Shown here: piece after piece, positions 36,701 through 46,325 of the stretch
Numbering within the stretch: the stretch's first letter is position 1
Layout: each line of letters starts with the position of its first letter
From: Novakomyces olei
Taxonomy: Eukaryota > Ascomycota > Novakomycetes > Novakomycetales > Novakomycetaceae
Assembly (NCBI GenBank): GCA_016906335.1
Contig: JADEYG010000002.1
Location: forward strand, 879,001 to 943,000
Direction of reading: 5' to 3'
Length of the DNA stretch: 64,000 nucleotides
The notes under the pieces: model-generated
What the model was told of the DNA's origin: nothing
What the model saw: the letters and a program-made list of their open reading frames with translations, nothing else
The model's database searches: none
Program-made: the position numbers and the translations under genes

Positions 36701-38051
36701 CTTGACGAAGGTCATTGCTAAGCCCACAGGCAAACATCAAGTCCAATATATCATGATGCATGTATTTCGTAAGAGACTGTCCGATAGCCCGGGCCAGCAT
36801 TGAAATGCACTGGAACACCTCTGCTTCGTTTGCTGTTTTACTGCGGTTCTTTACGGATAAGTTTTCGCGGATAGCAACCATTATAGAATCAAGGTATGGA
36901 TTAGTAGCGCTACCAACCGCAGCAGCAACATGACCAATAGCAATAAACGCCGGCGCTCGCTCGCGTTCTCGTTTTAACTGCTGCAATAGATGCGTCATTG
37001 ATTTGTGCAGATAAGACTTGATAAATTCGGCAGGATTATACGCCGCTAACGTGGGGATTAACAAAATTACAGACCGTCGGACGAGGTAATCCTTGTGATC
37101 CTTGTACTTCAATACAATTTCACAGACTTCATGGTATCGTTCATGCATAAACATACCCGCCTTCAACAAAAGCTCGCGATAGACCAGTAAACTCCCATGA
37201 ATAGCTTCTGGAGTACCCAATTTGAGGCCGAATTGCGCCTGCTCCAGCGTTTTTATATAGTACTGAGTTCGTAGCGAGCTTTCCCTCTGATATATTATTT
37301 CCAAACAAGTGCTTAAACACTCTGCTGCACTGTTGCGAATTTGCACTTTTGAGTCCCTCAGAGCACCCCATAAAGCATCCAGTATTTGTGATACATAAGA
37401 GTATATTAGAGTAGGAGAGTTTACTGCTAATTCCTGCAGGACTAAAACGGCTGCCAGTCTTCGATTGCCGTGGCGATCGCCTTGTAGCCACTCTAGAGCC
37501 CTACGCACTTCAAACTCAACAAACTCCGCTGTTAAGGTCCCACCAGGTAAAGCCAGACGGCCCAGGGCTTTAGCCGCAAGTGTCATTGTCTGGATATCAT
37601 TTCCTGGAAGTGCCAAGCGTAGATAATTGGCAAAACGAGTGATCTTCGTCGTGTTCTCCTCGCCCTCATAGTCTATAAGCTTGTCTATTTTTGTTAATGA
37701 AAATATCGAGCAAAAGACATTATATTGATCATACCAATGGCAATAATCCCACCCAGGCGATCATTGTTCTCGTTTGAATGGATCAATTCAAAAATACGGC
37801 GATTGATCTCGTTGTTGAACCGGGTCAGTTGTTCACCCGATAACTCACGTGATTGGCTCGCCACCTATGCCGCATAGAAAAAGAATAGAGTAAGTAAAAG
37901 CTTCAGGACATTCTACTTTGATATTTCGTCACATACGTATTCACGTAGCTCGCCCGCCGCATGACTCCGTACATCTTCGGTTCTGTTGTTAACTGCTTGT
38001 TGCACATTTAGATTCTTACCTGCTACGCAGATCCTCAAAGATTGCATTCAT
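30789..38051 (-). CDS. TOR: TOR serine/threonine kinase
   Basis: Master growth kinase of TORC1/TORC2. Four exons (complement 38020-38051, 37937-37982, 37735-37864, 30789-37684) sum to 2367 aa, normal for TOR. HEAT repeats fill the first half, including [15 protein letters not shown] near residue 45. The FAT domain follows, then the FRB near residues 1840-1930 ([19 protein letters not shown]). The serine in EASRLYF sits where rapamycin-resistance changes fall in yeast Tor, so rapamycin binding is predicted. The kinase has [13 protein letters not shown] and [12 protein letters not shown], and the FATC ends in LYIGWCSFW. All three introns lie within the first 320 bp, and the rest is one exon of 6896 nt. 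Only one TOR gene is in this window; whether it is the only one cannot be told. Confidence 0.96.
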
Positions 38052-38542
38052 TGCGAAACTGTTGATGCGTGTTCCATCATGACTCGCACATAATATCGAT
38101 ACACAAGTAGGCGTGTGTTGGCGAAGCGGTCAATATGCCGTAGTGTTTGATCAGTCAACCGTTCAGCTATAAATAATTGTGAATAACACACTCACATAAT
38201 TAGATATATCGATGGAATATGCTTATTGTATTTCCCGATAAATCAAATCACAACCCTAACTAACCCTAGATTATCTTTGAACTATTTAGTTCTGTGTTTC
38301 GTAGTATAATAAAAGTATATCGGCTTACATCTATACTCTTCCAAATTCTTAGAATTCATGAATTATTCGGGTCCAATAGACGGCTAATTAATATATGGCG
38401 GCACGAATTGGCAGATGCAGTCTCCTCCGTCTAGTGCATGTCATGGCAAGATATCTTTAATATAGCTAATTATGCAAAAAACACGAACCACAGGGGCATG
38501 ATGCAATGCTACAATGATTTCAAATTTTCTATGCAATGCGTC
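38052..38542. other. TOR promoter and BCS1 3' region
   Basis: 491 bp between the TOR start and the BCS1 stop. Contains a telomere-like motif at 38252-38268 and no gene. Confidence 0.5.
38252..38268. promoter_or_regulatory. telomere-like promoter motif upstream of TOR
   Basis: AACCCTAACTAACCCTA, 10-bp spaced form, about 200 bp before the TOR ATG, the same distance as at TOF1. Confidence 0.65.
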
Positions 38543-39959
38543 CTATTTCTTTTGAGTTTGCCGGACCTGCTCAATCAAAGTGTCCACCATTTCCACACTG
38601 GCACTAGGATTGCCCTTGTTATACACAAACAGCCCCTGTAACATGGCAGGGCTCACATTTAAATCCGTGGCAGAAGCAAGTTTGCGACAGAATTCGTCAG
38701 CAGCAGAGTCCTCACCTTCGTAAAAGCGTAGGAACATTTGCCGAACTTGAGCCGGCGACGCATTATCGAGCAAACTCATACGGTCTACGCGCCCAGGCCG
38801 AATTAGCGCTGGATCAAGCCGGTCCAAATGGTTTGTAGTCATAAATATTATGCGTTCTTCCGCTGACATTACACCATCAAGCGCGTTAAGCAGCCCGCTA
38901 AAAGTTACGTTCGTAGCACGGTATCCGGCTTCAGTACCGGCCTTTTCACGGCCTAAAAAGGCAGCGTCGATATCCTCCAACAGCAATATACATCGCTCCG
39001 GCAAATTCGACATTAAAAAGTTTAGCTTGTCATCCGTCAGGCCCCGCTCAGACAGATTTAAAACACAAATGTTGTACTCCATGTCGCCCGCCAATGCGTA
39101 TATAAAACTTGTTTTCCCACTTCCCGGGGGCCCATACAAGAGGTAGCCTCGTCGATACGGGATGCCACGGTCAGCGTACCACTGGCGTGAGCAAACAAAA
39201 TCCCGTACGTCCCTCAACAAGGACTCTTTTACATCTCCATCGAGAATGACACTATTCAAAGATCTCCGGGTCCGTGGCTGCCCAAAAGGCCTCCATTCAG
39301 TACCCCAAGCAGTGTATATCACAGTCTTGCCCTGTTCATTACGTAGTGCTAGTTCGCGTGCTGCCTGCAGCATCGCATAAAAAACGCCCCGGTCTCGGGC
39401 AAGAGTGGTAAGCGTTACCGTTTCCCACGGAGACCCTGTAGTCAAGTCAACGATTTTACCGCTTCGAGCGCGTTCCACTTGGATCCAACAGCCACCGTAC
39501 TTTATAAAGTGCTTGCCCAACCCAGGGACTAGCTCAAATGTTGCCTTTGCCTTTCCGCCATCACGTTGGGTAAAGTGGGTCTCCACTGCCAAATGGTGAG
39601 ATCGTGGAACATTGTCTGCCATCCACTGAAGAAACCAATAATACGACTTATCCTTGGAAGGGATCTCTAGTGTAACCAGCATTCGCCGTTTTGCTACAGT
39701 TGCTGCTTGCACTACACCCCGCCGTGCAATAGCGGCAGCGCCACCCAAAACCATGAGACCAGCGCCCTGTACGAGTTAGTATTCTAGAATAAAGAGGACT
39801 GGACTAACTCCTTTTTCGAAATCAAACAGCACAGTTATTGGCAAAGTTTCTTACCGCACTCATAAACTGATTGTCTTGTAACAAGCCGGAGAGCCACGAT
39901 CGTGGCCGTTCGTCGAGCCCATTTCGCTCGTTAAGAGCGGCTCCCGTATTTGCTTGCAT
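38543..39959 (-). CDS. BCS1: BCS1 mitochondrial AAA ATPase
   Basis: Inner-membrane AAA protein that moves the folded Rieske iron-sulphur protein across the membrane for complex III assembly. Exons complement 39855-39959 and 38543-39766 give 442 aa (yeast 456). The order is: short N-terminus with one hydrophobic segment (GAGLMVLGGAAAIARRG) followed by a basic stretch that acts as the internal import signal; Bcs1-specific domain (WFLQWMADNV, HHLAVETHF); then AAA core with Walker A GPPGSGKTSF, Walker B CILLLEDIDAAF and sensor region TTNHLDRLDPALIRPGR. The intron ends TACTAACTCGTACAG. The gene is divergent from proteasome alpha2; their 319-bp promoter holds one telomere-like motif. Confidence 0.94.
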
Positions 39960-40095
39960 TTTATAGTGAACGCATGTCTTGTACCGTGGAGATATTGCAG
40001 CAGCAAGTGAATAGTTGTAGAGAGGTAAACCCTAATCACGTAAATTGTGATGTGACGGCATCTGCTTTCATTTTATACGATAAAAAGCTAAAGTA

Positions 40096-40114
40096 TAACC
40101 CTAACTAACCCTAT
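40096..40114. promoter_or_regulatory. telomere-like motif in the BCS1/proteasome alpha2 divergent promoter
   Basis: TAACCCTAACTAACCCTAT, about 137 bp from the BCS1 start and 165 bp from the alpha2 start. The promoter (39960-40278) holds nothing else recognised. Confidence 0.65.
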
Positions 40115-40278
40115 ACCCTTTTCTGCGCGATACAGGTGTTCAGAATTAGAGCGTAGTGGTATAGAAGGGATTCCTTACTTTCCGTATAACGGCTTTCGTA
40201 ATATAGCATTACAGTAATAATTGATACTATACGGAGTACGCAATTAGCTCTACACACACGTAAGCACAAGCTCCAATC

Positions 40279-41185
40279 ATGAGCGATCGGTAAGAGTATT
40301 GAAAAGTTTCCCTGCTAATTGCAAAGGTATGCTTTTTCGCTTACGACCTTCTCGCCAAGTGGAAAGCTTGTGCAGATTGATTATGCTCTCACTGCCGTGA
40401 ATCAGGGTGTTACGTCTCTCGGTATTCGTGGTAAGAGCAACGACCGACAAAAGAATTGTCTTTTGCTTACATCAAGCTGCAAATGGAGTAGTCATCGCGA
40501 CGGAGAAAAAGTCTGCGTCTTCATTGACGCTGCAACACACGATTGAGAAAGTATGCAGAATCACTCCTGACATTGGAGCAGTATACTCGGGTATGGGCCC
40601 TGATTATCGTGTCCTCGTGGACAAGGCCCGTAAAGTAGCACACACCAACTATAAGCGCATTTATAATGAGGAACCTCCCACCAAAATTCTGGTTCAGGAG
40701 ATTGCAAAAATCATGCAAGAGTCTACTCAATCTGGGTATGTTGTCTGGGATCTAGTCTGTCGTTATGATCTTTCTTTGCTTTGTTTTCTTTAAACACAAG
40801 GAATTAACGTTTAAGGGGTGTGCGGCCGTTTGGTGTAAGCTTGTTGGTGGCCGGCTATGATGAAAACTCTGGCCCGACGCTATGGCAAGTAGATCCCTCG
40901 GGATCGTACTTCCCGTGGAAGGCAACAGCAATCGGCAAGGGAGCAACGTCGGCCAAAACTTTCCTGGAAAAACGATACAATGAAGATATTCAACTAGATG
41001 ACGCTATAACTACGGCACTACTTACTTTGAAGGAAGGGTTTGAGGGTGAAATGTCGCCAGAGACTATTGAAATTGGTATAGTGGGACCGCCAGAGACACG
41101 ACTCAGCGGGATTGAAGGCCGTCCCGGTCCAAGGTTCCGGCGTTTAAGCGTGGATGAAGTACGGGATTACCTTGACCAGATATGA
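40279..41185 (+). CDS. PRE8: 20S proteasome subunit alpha2 (Pre8)
   Basis: Non-catalytic alpha-ring subunit of the 20S proteasome. Four exons (40279-40289, 40327-40430, 40477-40735, 40816-41185) give 247 aa (yeast Pre8 has 250). The first coding exon is 11 nt (ATG AGC GAT CG) and is completed across a 37-nt intron, giving [20 protein letters not shown], the alpha-subunit signature. Further blocks are [62 protein letters not shown] and a C-terminal [13 protein letters not shown]. Assignment to alpha2 rests on the N-terminus and the [15 protein letters not shown] block. The introns have GCTAAT and ATTAAC branch points close to the acceptor. Confidence 0.94.
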
Positions 41186-41508
41186 TTAAAATATGCATTA
41201 TAGTTACTTTAATTTAAGCTCTACTATGCATGCATCGTAGTCGCGTCCCCGAATAGCTCCTAATTAATGTTAAGGATTGTAGATATTTCATAATTTTAGT
41301 TTGCTCTTTTTCCATTAGGACAGGGACTTAGGGGGCTAACTTGGGCGCTATATGCGCGTATGAATGCATGATTCATCTGATAGCGAGTCTCGTGTCGACC
41401 TGCATCTGAGCTGAAACCAGTCATAAAGCCCTGGTTCTATGTTATCGGCAGGCGTTCAGTCTAGAGAACCCGCTGCTTTAAGATTTACTCTAAACTGTAG
41501 TTTTCCTC
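41186..41508. other. 3' spacer between convergent genes
   Basis: 323 bp between the stops of proteasome alpha2 and TRS20; nothing seen beyond 3' UTR space. Confidence 0.5.
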
Positions 41509-42049
41509 TCAAAGAAACTTTTTGGCGGCAGCTTTGACCTTTGCGTCAAAGGTAGGATTTGTAACCTTGTCATCAACACCATAGAACGGGTTGAGTAATG
41601 TTTTGAGATAGAGCTCATGCAGCTCTGAAAAAAAACCCTTTAGACCATCTTCCGACCTCGCACCGTGAAGCATGATAAATCTGACGCCTACATGTCAGCC
41701 AAATTCAGCGGAGAGCCGAGCTTACAAGATGATGTCAGGTAAACTGATACGCAAATATTGCTAAAACTATCGACTTGTTTGATGTACCTAGGCTCAATTA
41801 GAAAATGAGTAAATGATTGCATACATTTGATTATTGATCCATTGGACTTCCTCCACAATATCGAGCGAAGAGTGTGCAATGAACTGGTTCATATACTTTT
41901 GCTCTTGATGAAACTATTATTAATTTAGAACCTGGAAGCCCAAAAATACAAACCTTGGCCGAGCCATCTCCACCTTGTTTCGATGTTCCAAGCTCACATT
42001 CATATATAGGGTTATCTTTAGTACCAACAATGACCAGGTAGTACGACAT
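41509..42049 (-). CDS. TRS20: TRAPP subunit Trs20 (sedlin/TRAPPC2)
   Basis: Adaptor subunit of TRAPP complexes (Ypt1/Rab1 exchange; ER-Golgi traffic and autophagy). Four exons (complement 41954-42049, 41825-41913, 41726-41787, 41509-41687) join in phase to 141 aa, close to human sedlin (140). The longin fold is clear: MSYYLVIVGTKDNPIYECEL, then MNQFIAHSSLDIVEEVQW, YIKQVDSFSNICVSVYL, VRFIMLHGARSEDGLK and LYLKTLLNPFYGVDDKV. The conserved aspartate of the SLDIVEE block (disease-linked in human sedlin) is present. The three introns are 38, 37 and 40 nt. The gene is divergent from DAD3 across an ATT microsatellite. Confidence 0.93.
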
Positions 42050-42111
42050 GTAGGTCCACGCGCCGCCTAAGCGTTTCGAGTAGGTGCAACGCTGATGATG
42101 ACGGTGCTGTG

Positions 42112-42203
<92 letters not shown>
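42112..42203. repeat. (ATT)n microsatellite, about 30 units, between TRS20 and DAD3
   Basis: Uninterrupted ATT repeat filling much of the 232-bp divergent promoter, starting 62 bp upstream of the TRS20 ATG and ending 78 bp before the DAD3 ATG. Probably length-polymorphic. Confidence 0.95.
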
Positions 42204-42281
42204 GAAATGACCTCTTGAAGACAAATAAATAGGAACAATACGCGCCACTCTATGTTTTTATGAATGGATTGACGCGCTCGA

Positions 42282-42554
42282 ATGGAGAGCACAGAGAGTC
42301 TTGAACAGCAGGTTCTGGATGAGTACGCGTCACTTGTGGCCAACTTGAACACGGTAACTTTTTGTCTTGCAAAAGTCACTAATGGACAGCTTTCTGCTAG
42401 TATTCTAAGTCTGTCACAATCGCCGACGACAGAACTCGGAGAAGATATGCGACGAGTAGAACGTAAAGCTAATCTCGTATTCACACTTTTCAAATCATCA
42501 GTTTGGTCAATACTTGATGTGATTGAACACAATGAGCAAAGTATGGATGAATAA
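42282..42554 (+). CDS. DAD3: DASH/Dam1 complex subunit Dad3
   Basis: Small helical subunit of the fungal-specific DASH/Dam1 ring that couples kinetochores to microtubule plus ends. A single exon of 90 aa (yeast Dad3 94). It starts MESTESLEQQVLDEYASLVANL, matching the Dad3 opening, and carries the second conserved block RVERKANLVFTLFKSSVWSIL, predicted to form coiled coil. The middle is variable. DASH proteins are confined to fungi and a few relatives, so this gene supports the fungal assignment. It converges with the thioesterase gene, 251 bp away. Confidence 0.87.
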   Translation: MESTESLEQQVLDEYASLVANLNTVTFCLAKVTNGQLSASILSLSQSPTTELGEDMRRVERKANLVFTLFKSSVWSILDVIEHNEQSMDE

Positions 42555-42805
42555 TCGCGCGCGCTGGTCTACTTCGTCGTGGGCTATTGAAATCAAAGCC
42601 AATACCAAATGGCAGCACGGCAGATTTAACGCTACTGTTCATTATAGAACTAAAAGTGATGATTTAAAGAGCAGCACTGAGTTTTCCAGGCTTTCAAAAA
42701 ACACGTGTGTCATTCTACAATCTCTATGAATCAAAATCCACCAATTTAAAGTCAATGCGTAGAAAGACCTGGAAGAGTCCATCTTTGCAGAATGCCATTA
42801 AATCA

Positions 42806-43574
42806 TCATGGTCGGTACCGCTCGAGTTCGTTCTTTGGGTCCTTCAGAGCCGATACAATGTACTATTATAGCGTTAGCATTAAAATCTAAGCAGCTTACC
42901 TTTGTGTGACTTCCTCGCGCAAACATCTGACCCTTTTTGTTGAAGAACTCGATCTTTGTAAACGCAATACTACTGCCTTGGCGTATTAAACAACTATTGT
43001 GATAAGGCTTTACCCAATTTTTCACAGCAACTGACCTGTGTGTTAGTCGAGGATGGTAAACCGGCATACAATATCGATTTCGTCTCCCGCTTTCCCACCT
43101 GAATTCTAAGCTTTGACGCTACTCAAGTAATTACCGCTACTCAAGTATGTTTGGTTCATGTCAATGGTGACGCCGGTCTGTTGCAGTCCACGGCTAGATA
43201 TTGCTAGCGAACCGGCCAAATCGTCTTGTACATTAGTAAATAGCCAGCAGAGCCCATACTTAGAGCGGCGATTGTGCCTCCATGTAAACTGCCAATGCGG
43301 TTCTGGTATATTAGTAAAGCAATGCTGTTGATAGCGATAGCAATACCAAGTGATACTGCTGCAATGCTAACGTCAGGCTAACTTTTCCGGGGTCGGCAGA
43401 AACTAGTTTTAGCTGTTGCGTTTAGCCTTCCCTGTTGGCAATCTTACTCCGCCGAGCAGGTGAAAGTCCATGCCCCGCGCATCATGGAACTGTTGCAGGA
43501 TCTAGTGCGCGGTTAATGTATAGTCCGCACCAGATACTTACCCTTCCAACGAATCCAAAAGACCGGCCTGCCAT
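42806..43574 (-). CDS. hotdog-fold acyl-CoA thioesterase (4HBT, ACOT13-like)
   Basis: Predicted acyl-CoA thioesterase. Seven very small exons (complement 43542-43574, 43347-43412, 43260-43302, 43135-43224, 43062-43098, 42900-42993, 42806-42862) sum to 139 aa; human ACOT13 has 140. The joined protein reads as a full hotdog domain: LKLVSADPGKVSLTLAL, NRIGSLHGGTIAALNDLAGS with the Asn and Asp active-site residues and the HGG turn, GVTIDMNQTYL, GKAGDEIDIVCR and IAFTKIEFFNKKGQMFARGSHTK. Four introns are 35-44 nt and the others 68 and 129 nt. The family match crosses every junction, which supports the model. The first exon (MAGRSFGFVGR) is the weakest part: the family usually has about 20 more residues, so an upstream exon may exist. 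Confidence 0.82.
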
Positions 43575-44287
43575 TATTACAAGAACCTGTCGCGAACGCT
43601 CCCTCGTTTAGGGTTTAGATTGCAGTTACGAAATATATTAAATCGTTATTCTATGCACAGTAATTGTGTGGAGAAGGATTGACCAAAAGCCTGTAAATAT
43701 CGTAAAATATTGCTAAGCAATGCCTACTCGATGTGCCCGTACGACCAAATTATATGGTACTGCCCACATTTTTATCTCGCAAGGCTTACCTCCAGTTTTG
43801 TGGATACACGATTGAGGCTGTAGCCCCAGAGTAGATAGGTATATATAAATAAATAAATAACTGGTAATAGTCAATTATCACTTACGGCTTGATTCATGTT
43901 AAACCATGCTGAATAACCCAACACCTTCCCAACCCTCAAAATATATCCGTACTGTGCAATCTAACTTTAGCAGCGATCTCCCTCCGAAACATTAGACTTA
44001 ACCTTCAAATCCAGCTATTATTGTAAATGTACAAAAAGCCAGATTACACATCCAGATTACAATGTGTAAAACACAAGTGTCGTTTACCCATCGTAGACCA
44101 CCGCACATCTAACGGTCGAATCCAATTGCTGGATTGGTACCTTTTCCCAGATATTAGTAGTAACGATACGTGCAAGAGACGACAAGTAGGCGCGTACGTC
44201 TCTTGTTACCATTAACGCTATACTTTATACACAGTAATATGGCTTGAGAGCGTGGTAACCTCCCTCGTTCTCAGCCTACTCTACGCT
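43575..44287. other. divergent promoter between thioesterase and RhoGAP
   Basis: 713 bp. A telobox-like GTTTAGGGTTTAG at 43606-43618 lies 32 bp upstream of the thioesterase start. No gene found. Confidence 0.5.
43606..43618. promoter_or_regulatory. telobox-like motif next to the thioesterase start
   Basis: GTTTAGGGTTTAG, the closest of these motifs to a start codon in the window. If an upstream exon exists, it may lie inside the 5' UTR or an intron instead. Confidence 0.4.
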
Positions 44288-45763
44288 ATGGCGGATCCGG
44301 AGAGCACGCCGCGGCCAGTGTCGCGGTCAGGCTCTCCCGGGGGATCGTCGTTGCCGATAGACAGCAGTTCGTGTCAGAAGCTTGCACAGGGCTCAGAGCA
44401 CCGCAACTCGCTCGCGCCCACGTGGTGGTATAAATGGCCTATGTCGGCCAGTCTGCCCCGGTCTAGCAGCCCTATAGGATCTTTGCGCAAAGGCCGATCT
44501 CCTACTGGCAAAAGCCGCACGTCGCCAAAGAAATTGGCGTCACCTAACTCGTCGGCCTCACCGAGTTCGAGTCCCGGACGCGTTTCGCCAAGCAAATCGT
44601 CTGCGTCTGCCGCCTCCAACACGATTATCGGCAATGTTAACCCTAACACCAATTCTAGTGCAAATGGCGTTACCAGCACAAGTTTAAACTCGAATTCGAA
44701 TGCAAACTCGAATGCTAATTCGAATGCTAATTCGAATGCTAATTCCAATTCTAATTCCAACGGCAGCACGAGCATGGGAAGTTTTTTTTCTCGATTTCGG
44801 CCATCACCAAATAATCGTACGCGAGACAGTACGCGCGACACGGCAGCAGATACTTCGCCGGTAAAACGAAACGTAGAAAGCCGTGTTTGTCGGGAACCTG
44901 TTTTTGGTGTTTCCCTGGATCTTGCGGTGGAGAGGAGTCAGCAACGTGATGCTTTTCTGCGTACGCGACTGCCTATTGTCGTTACTCAATGTATAGAATT
45001 TTTGGACACACACGGGCTTGATGAAGTGGGCCTTTACCGTGTGCCTGGAAGTTTTGCGGAAATAAGGCGGTTGCGTAACAGATACGATTCGGGAGAAGAG
45101 GTTCAGTTGCAGAGTGGTGACTATGAAACCTATGACGCACACACAGTTGCCAGCTTATTGAAATTGTTTTTGCGAGAACTGAAAAGGCCGCTTATTCCGG
45201 GCGAGCAAGCTAAACGAATGCAAATTATTGCAGCACAATATGACAAAGCGGCTGCTTGTACAAGTGCAGATAAAGGATCAGCGCTGGCCGAGGGTGATTC
45301 TGCGAACTGCTCTCCGCCAAGCACACTTGACCTGTCTATAGTGGCGGAACAGCTGCATTCTGTCGTTGCGGAACTACCTGAACGCGTGCGTGAGCTATAC
45401 AAAATAATAAGCTCTCATTTAAAGCGAGTCGCTGATCACGCGGAGGAAAATCGTATGAATATTTCGAATTTAGGGTTAGTTTTCTGCCCCAATTTGGATC
45501 TCGGAAGTGTTGCATTTCGTGCATTTGTGGAATATGGTGATATTGTGTTTGCAGAGAAGCCGCCAGAGACACTGTTTGACCCTCAATCGTACGTGTACGT
45601 GTCGCCCGTACTTAAGCAAGGCGAGTTTGGTCACGATATTGATGATCAGTACAAAAGACAAAATAAAACTTTGTTCCAGCTTTCTGTGGCTGCTGAGCAG
45701 AATCTGCGTAATCTGGAAATCTCTACAGACACGGACGAGAAAGACGAGTCTGCCAGTCGGTGA
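44288..45763 (+). CDS. RhoGAP-domain protein
   Basis: Predicted GTPase-activating protein for a Rho/Cdc42-type GTPase, affecting actin and polarity. A single exon of 491 aa from ATG 44288. Residues 1-205 are disordered and rich in Ser/Pro/Asn, with an (SNAN)n run from a 12-bp DNA repeat. The RhoGAP domain spans about residues 213-435: FGVSLDLAVE, IVVTQCIEFLDTHGLDEVGLYRVPGS with the arginine finger in LYRVPG, HTVASLLKLFLRELKRPLIP, and NRMNISNLGLVFCPNL. A loop between helices (SADKGSALAEGD) is longer than usual. No PH, BAR, FCH or SH2 domain is visible, so the target and membrane link cannot be inferred. The frame opens upstream of the ATG but without another ATG. Confidence 0.88.
   Translation: MADPESTPRPVSRSGSPGGSSLPIDSSSCQKLAQGSEHRNSLAPTWWYKWPMSASLPRSSSPIGSLRKGRSPTGKSRTSPKKLASPNSSASPSSSPGRVSPSKSSASAASNTIIGNVNPNTNSSANGVTSTSLNSNSNANSNANSNANSNANSNSNSNGSTSMGSFFSRFRPSPNNRTRDSTRDTAADTSPVKRNVESRVCREPVFGVSLDLAVERSQQRDAFLRTRLPIVVTQCIEFLDTHGLDEVGLYRVPGSFAEIRRLRNRYDSGEEVQLQSGDYETYDAHTVASLLKLFLRELKRPLIPGEQAKRMQIIAAQYDKAAACTSADKGSALAEGDSANCSPPSTLDLSIVAEQLHSVVAELPERVRELYKIISSHLKRVADHAEENRMNISNLGLVFCPNLDLGSVAFRAFVEYGDIVFAEKPPETLFDPQSYVYVSPVLKQGEFGHDIDDQYKRQNKTLFQLSVAAEQNLRNLEISTDTDEKDESASR
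44687..44760. repeat. 12-bp in-frame repeat in the RhoGAP N-terminus
   Basis: TCGAATGCTAAT and variants repeated about six times, encoding Ser-Asn-Ala-Asn units in the disordered region. Confidence 0.85.
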
Positions 45764-46325
45764 CAAAAAAGGGGTGCTTGTTGGCAACAATATTGTCTAA
45801 TGTTGTCGTTGAATAACTGCGTTTGTTCTTTCATAATGGCCATTATTCAAAGCGCTGCACACAAAAATGTCTGGCCCCGAAACGCAACGTTTAGTCGACC
45901 AAATCACGGGCAATTGTGCAATTATTCGTTTATTCGTTTATTCTATATATACTATACACATTATACAGCAATAGGCTTGTTTTGATCACGGCTTTATTAT
46001 GCTGCTTACTGATATTGGGGGATCCTTTCCGATGTATCAGGATTGGGTACTGATTTTGAAATTGTTTATAATTCATCCTGTTGTTGCTATTTTCAAATGA
46101 AGCAATATCTTATAACCAAGATAGCGTTGATCCCTGTGTTCAACGAATGCGGTATGAAAAGTTTTTTAATGCCTTTAGTCATATAAATATCAATATCAGT
46201 TTTTTTTTATTTTTTTTCTATGTATTGTTTAGCAATGAGGTCGCGCAGTTTTGGTCAACGTCCATTGCAGAGCATGACAGAATTATCTATAGTAATGAAA
46301 TAAATTATTTATACACTGTAAAAAA
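45764..46325. other. 3' spacer between convergent genes
   Basis: 562 bp between the stops of the RhoGAP gene and NUP85. AT-rich with a T-run at 46200-46220; no gene seen. Confidence 0.5.

Noticed and set aside
43204-43377. Single open frame suggesting a small two-membrane-pass protein ending KTIWPVR
   Set aside because: Its hydrophobic stretches are translated introns; splicing out 44- and 35-nt introns gives the continuous hotdog sequence NRIGSLHGGTIAALNDLAGS.
43378-43541. Possible structured RNA (GAAAGTCC near a GTGCGG/CCGCAC stem, reminiscent of RNase P/MRP conserved region I)
   Set aside because: On the minus strand this stretch is best explained as intron 1 and exon 2 of the thioesterase gene, and the other conserved blocks of P/MRP RNA were not found.
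44635-44650. Telomere-like GTTAACCCTAACACC inside the RhoGAP gene
   Set aside because: It lies in coding sequence within a low-complexity Asn-rich region and lacks the paired 10-bp spacing, so it is probably chance.
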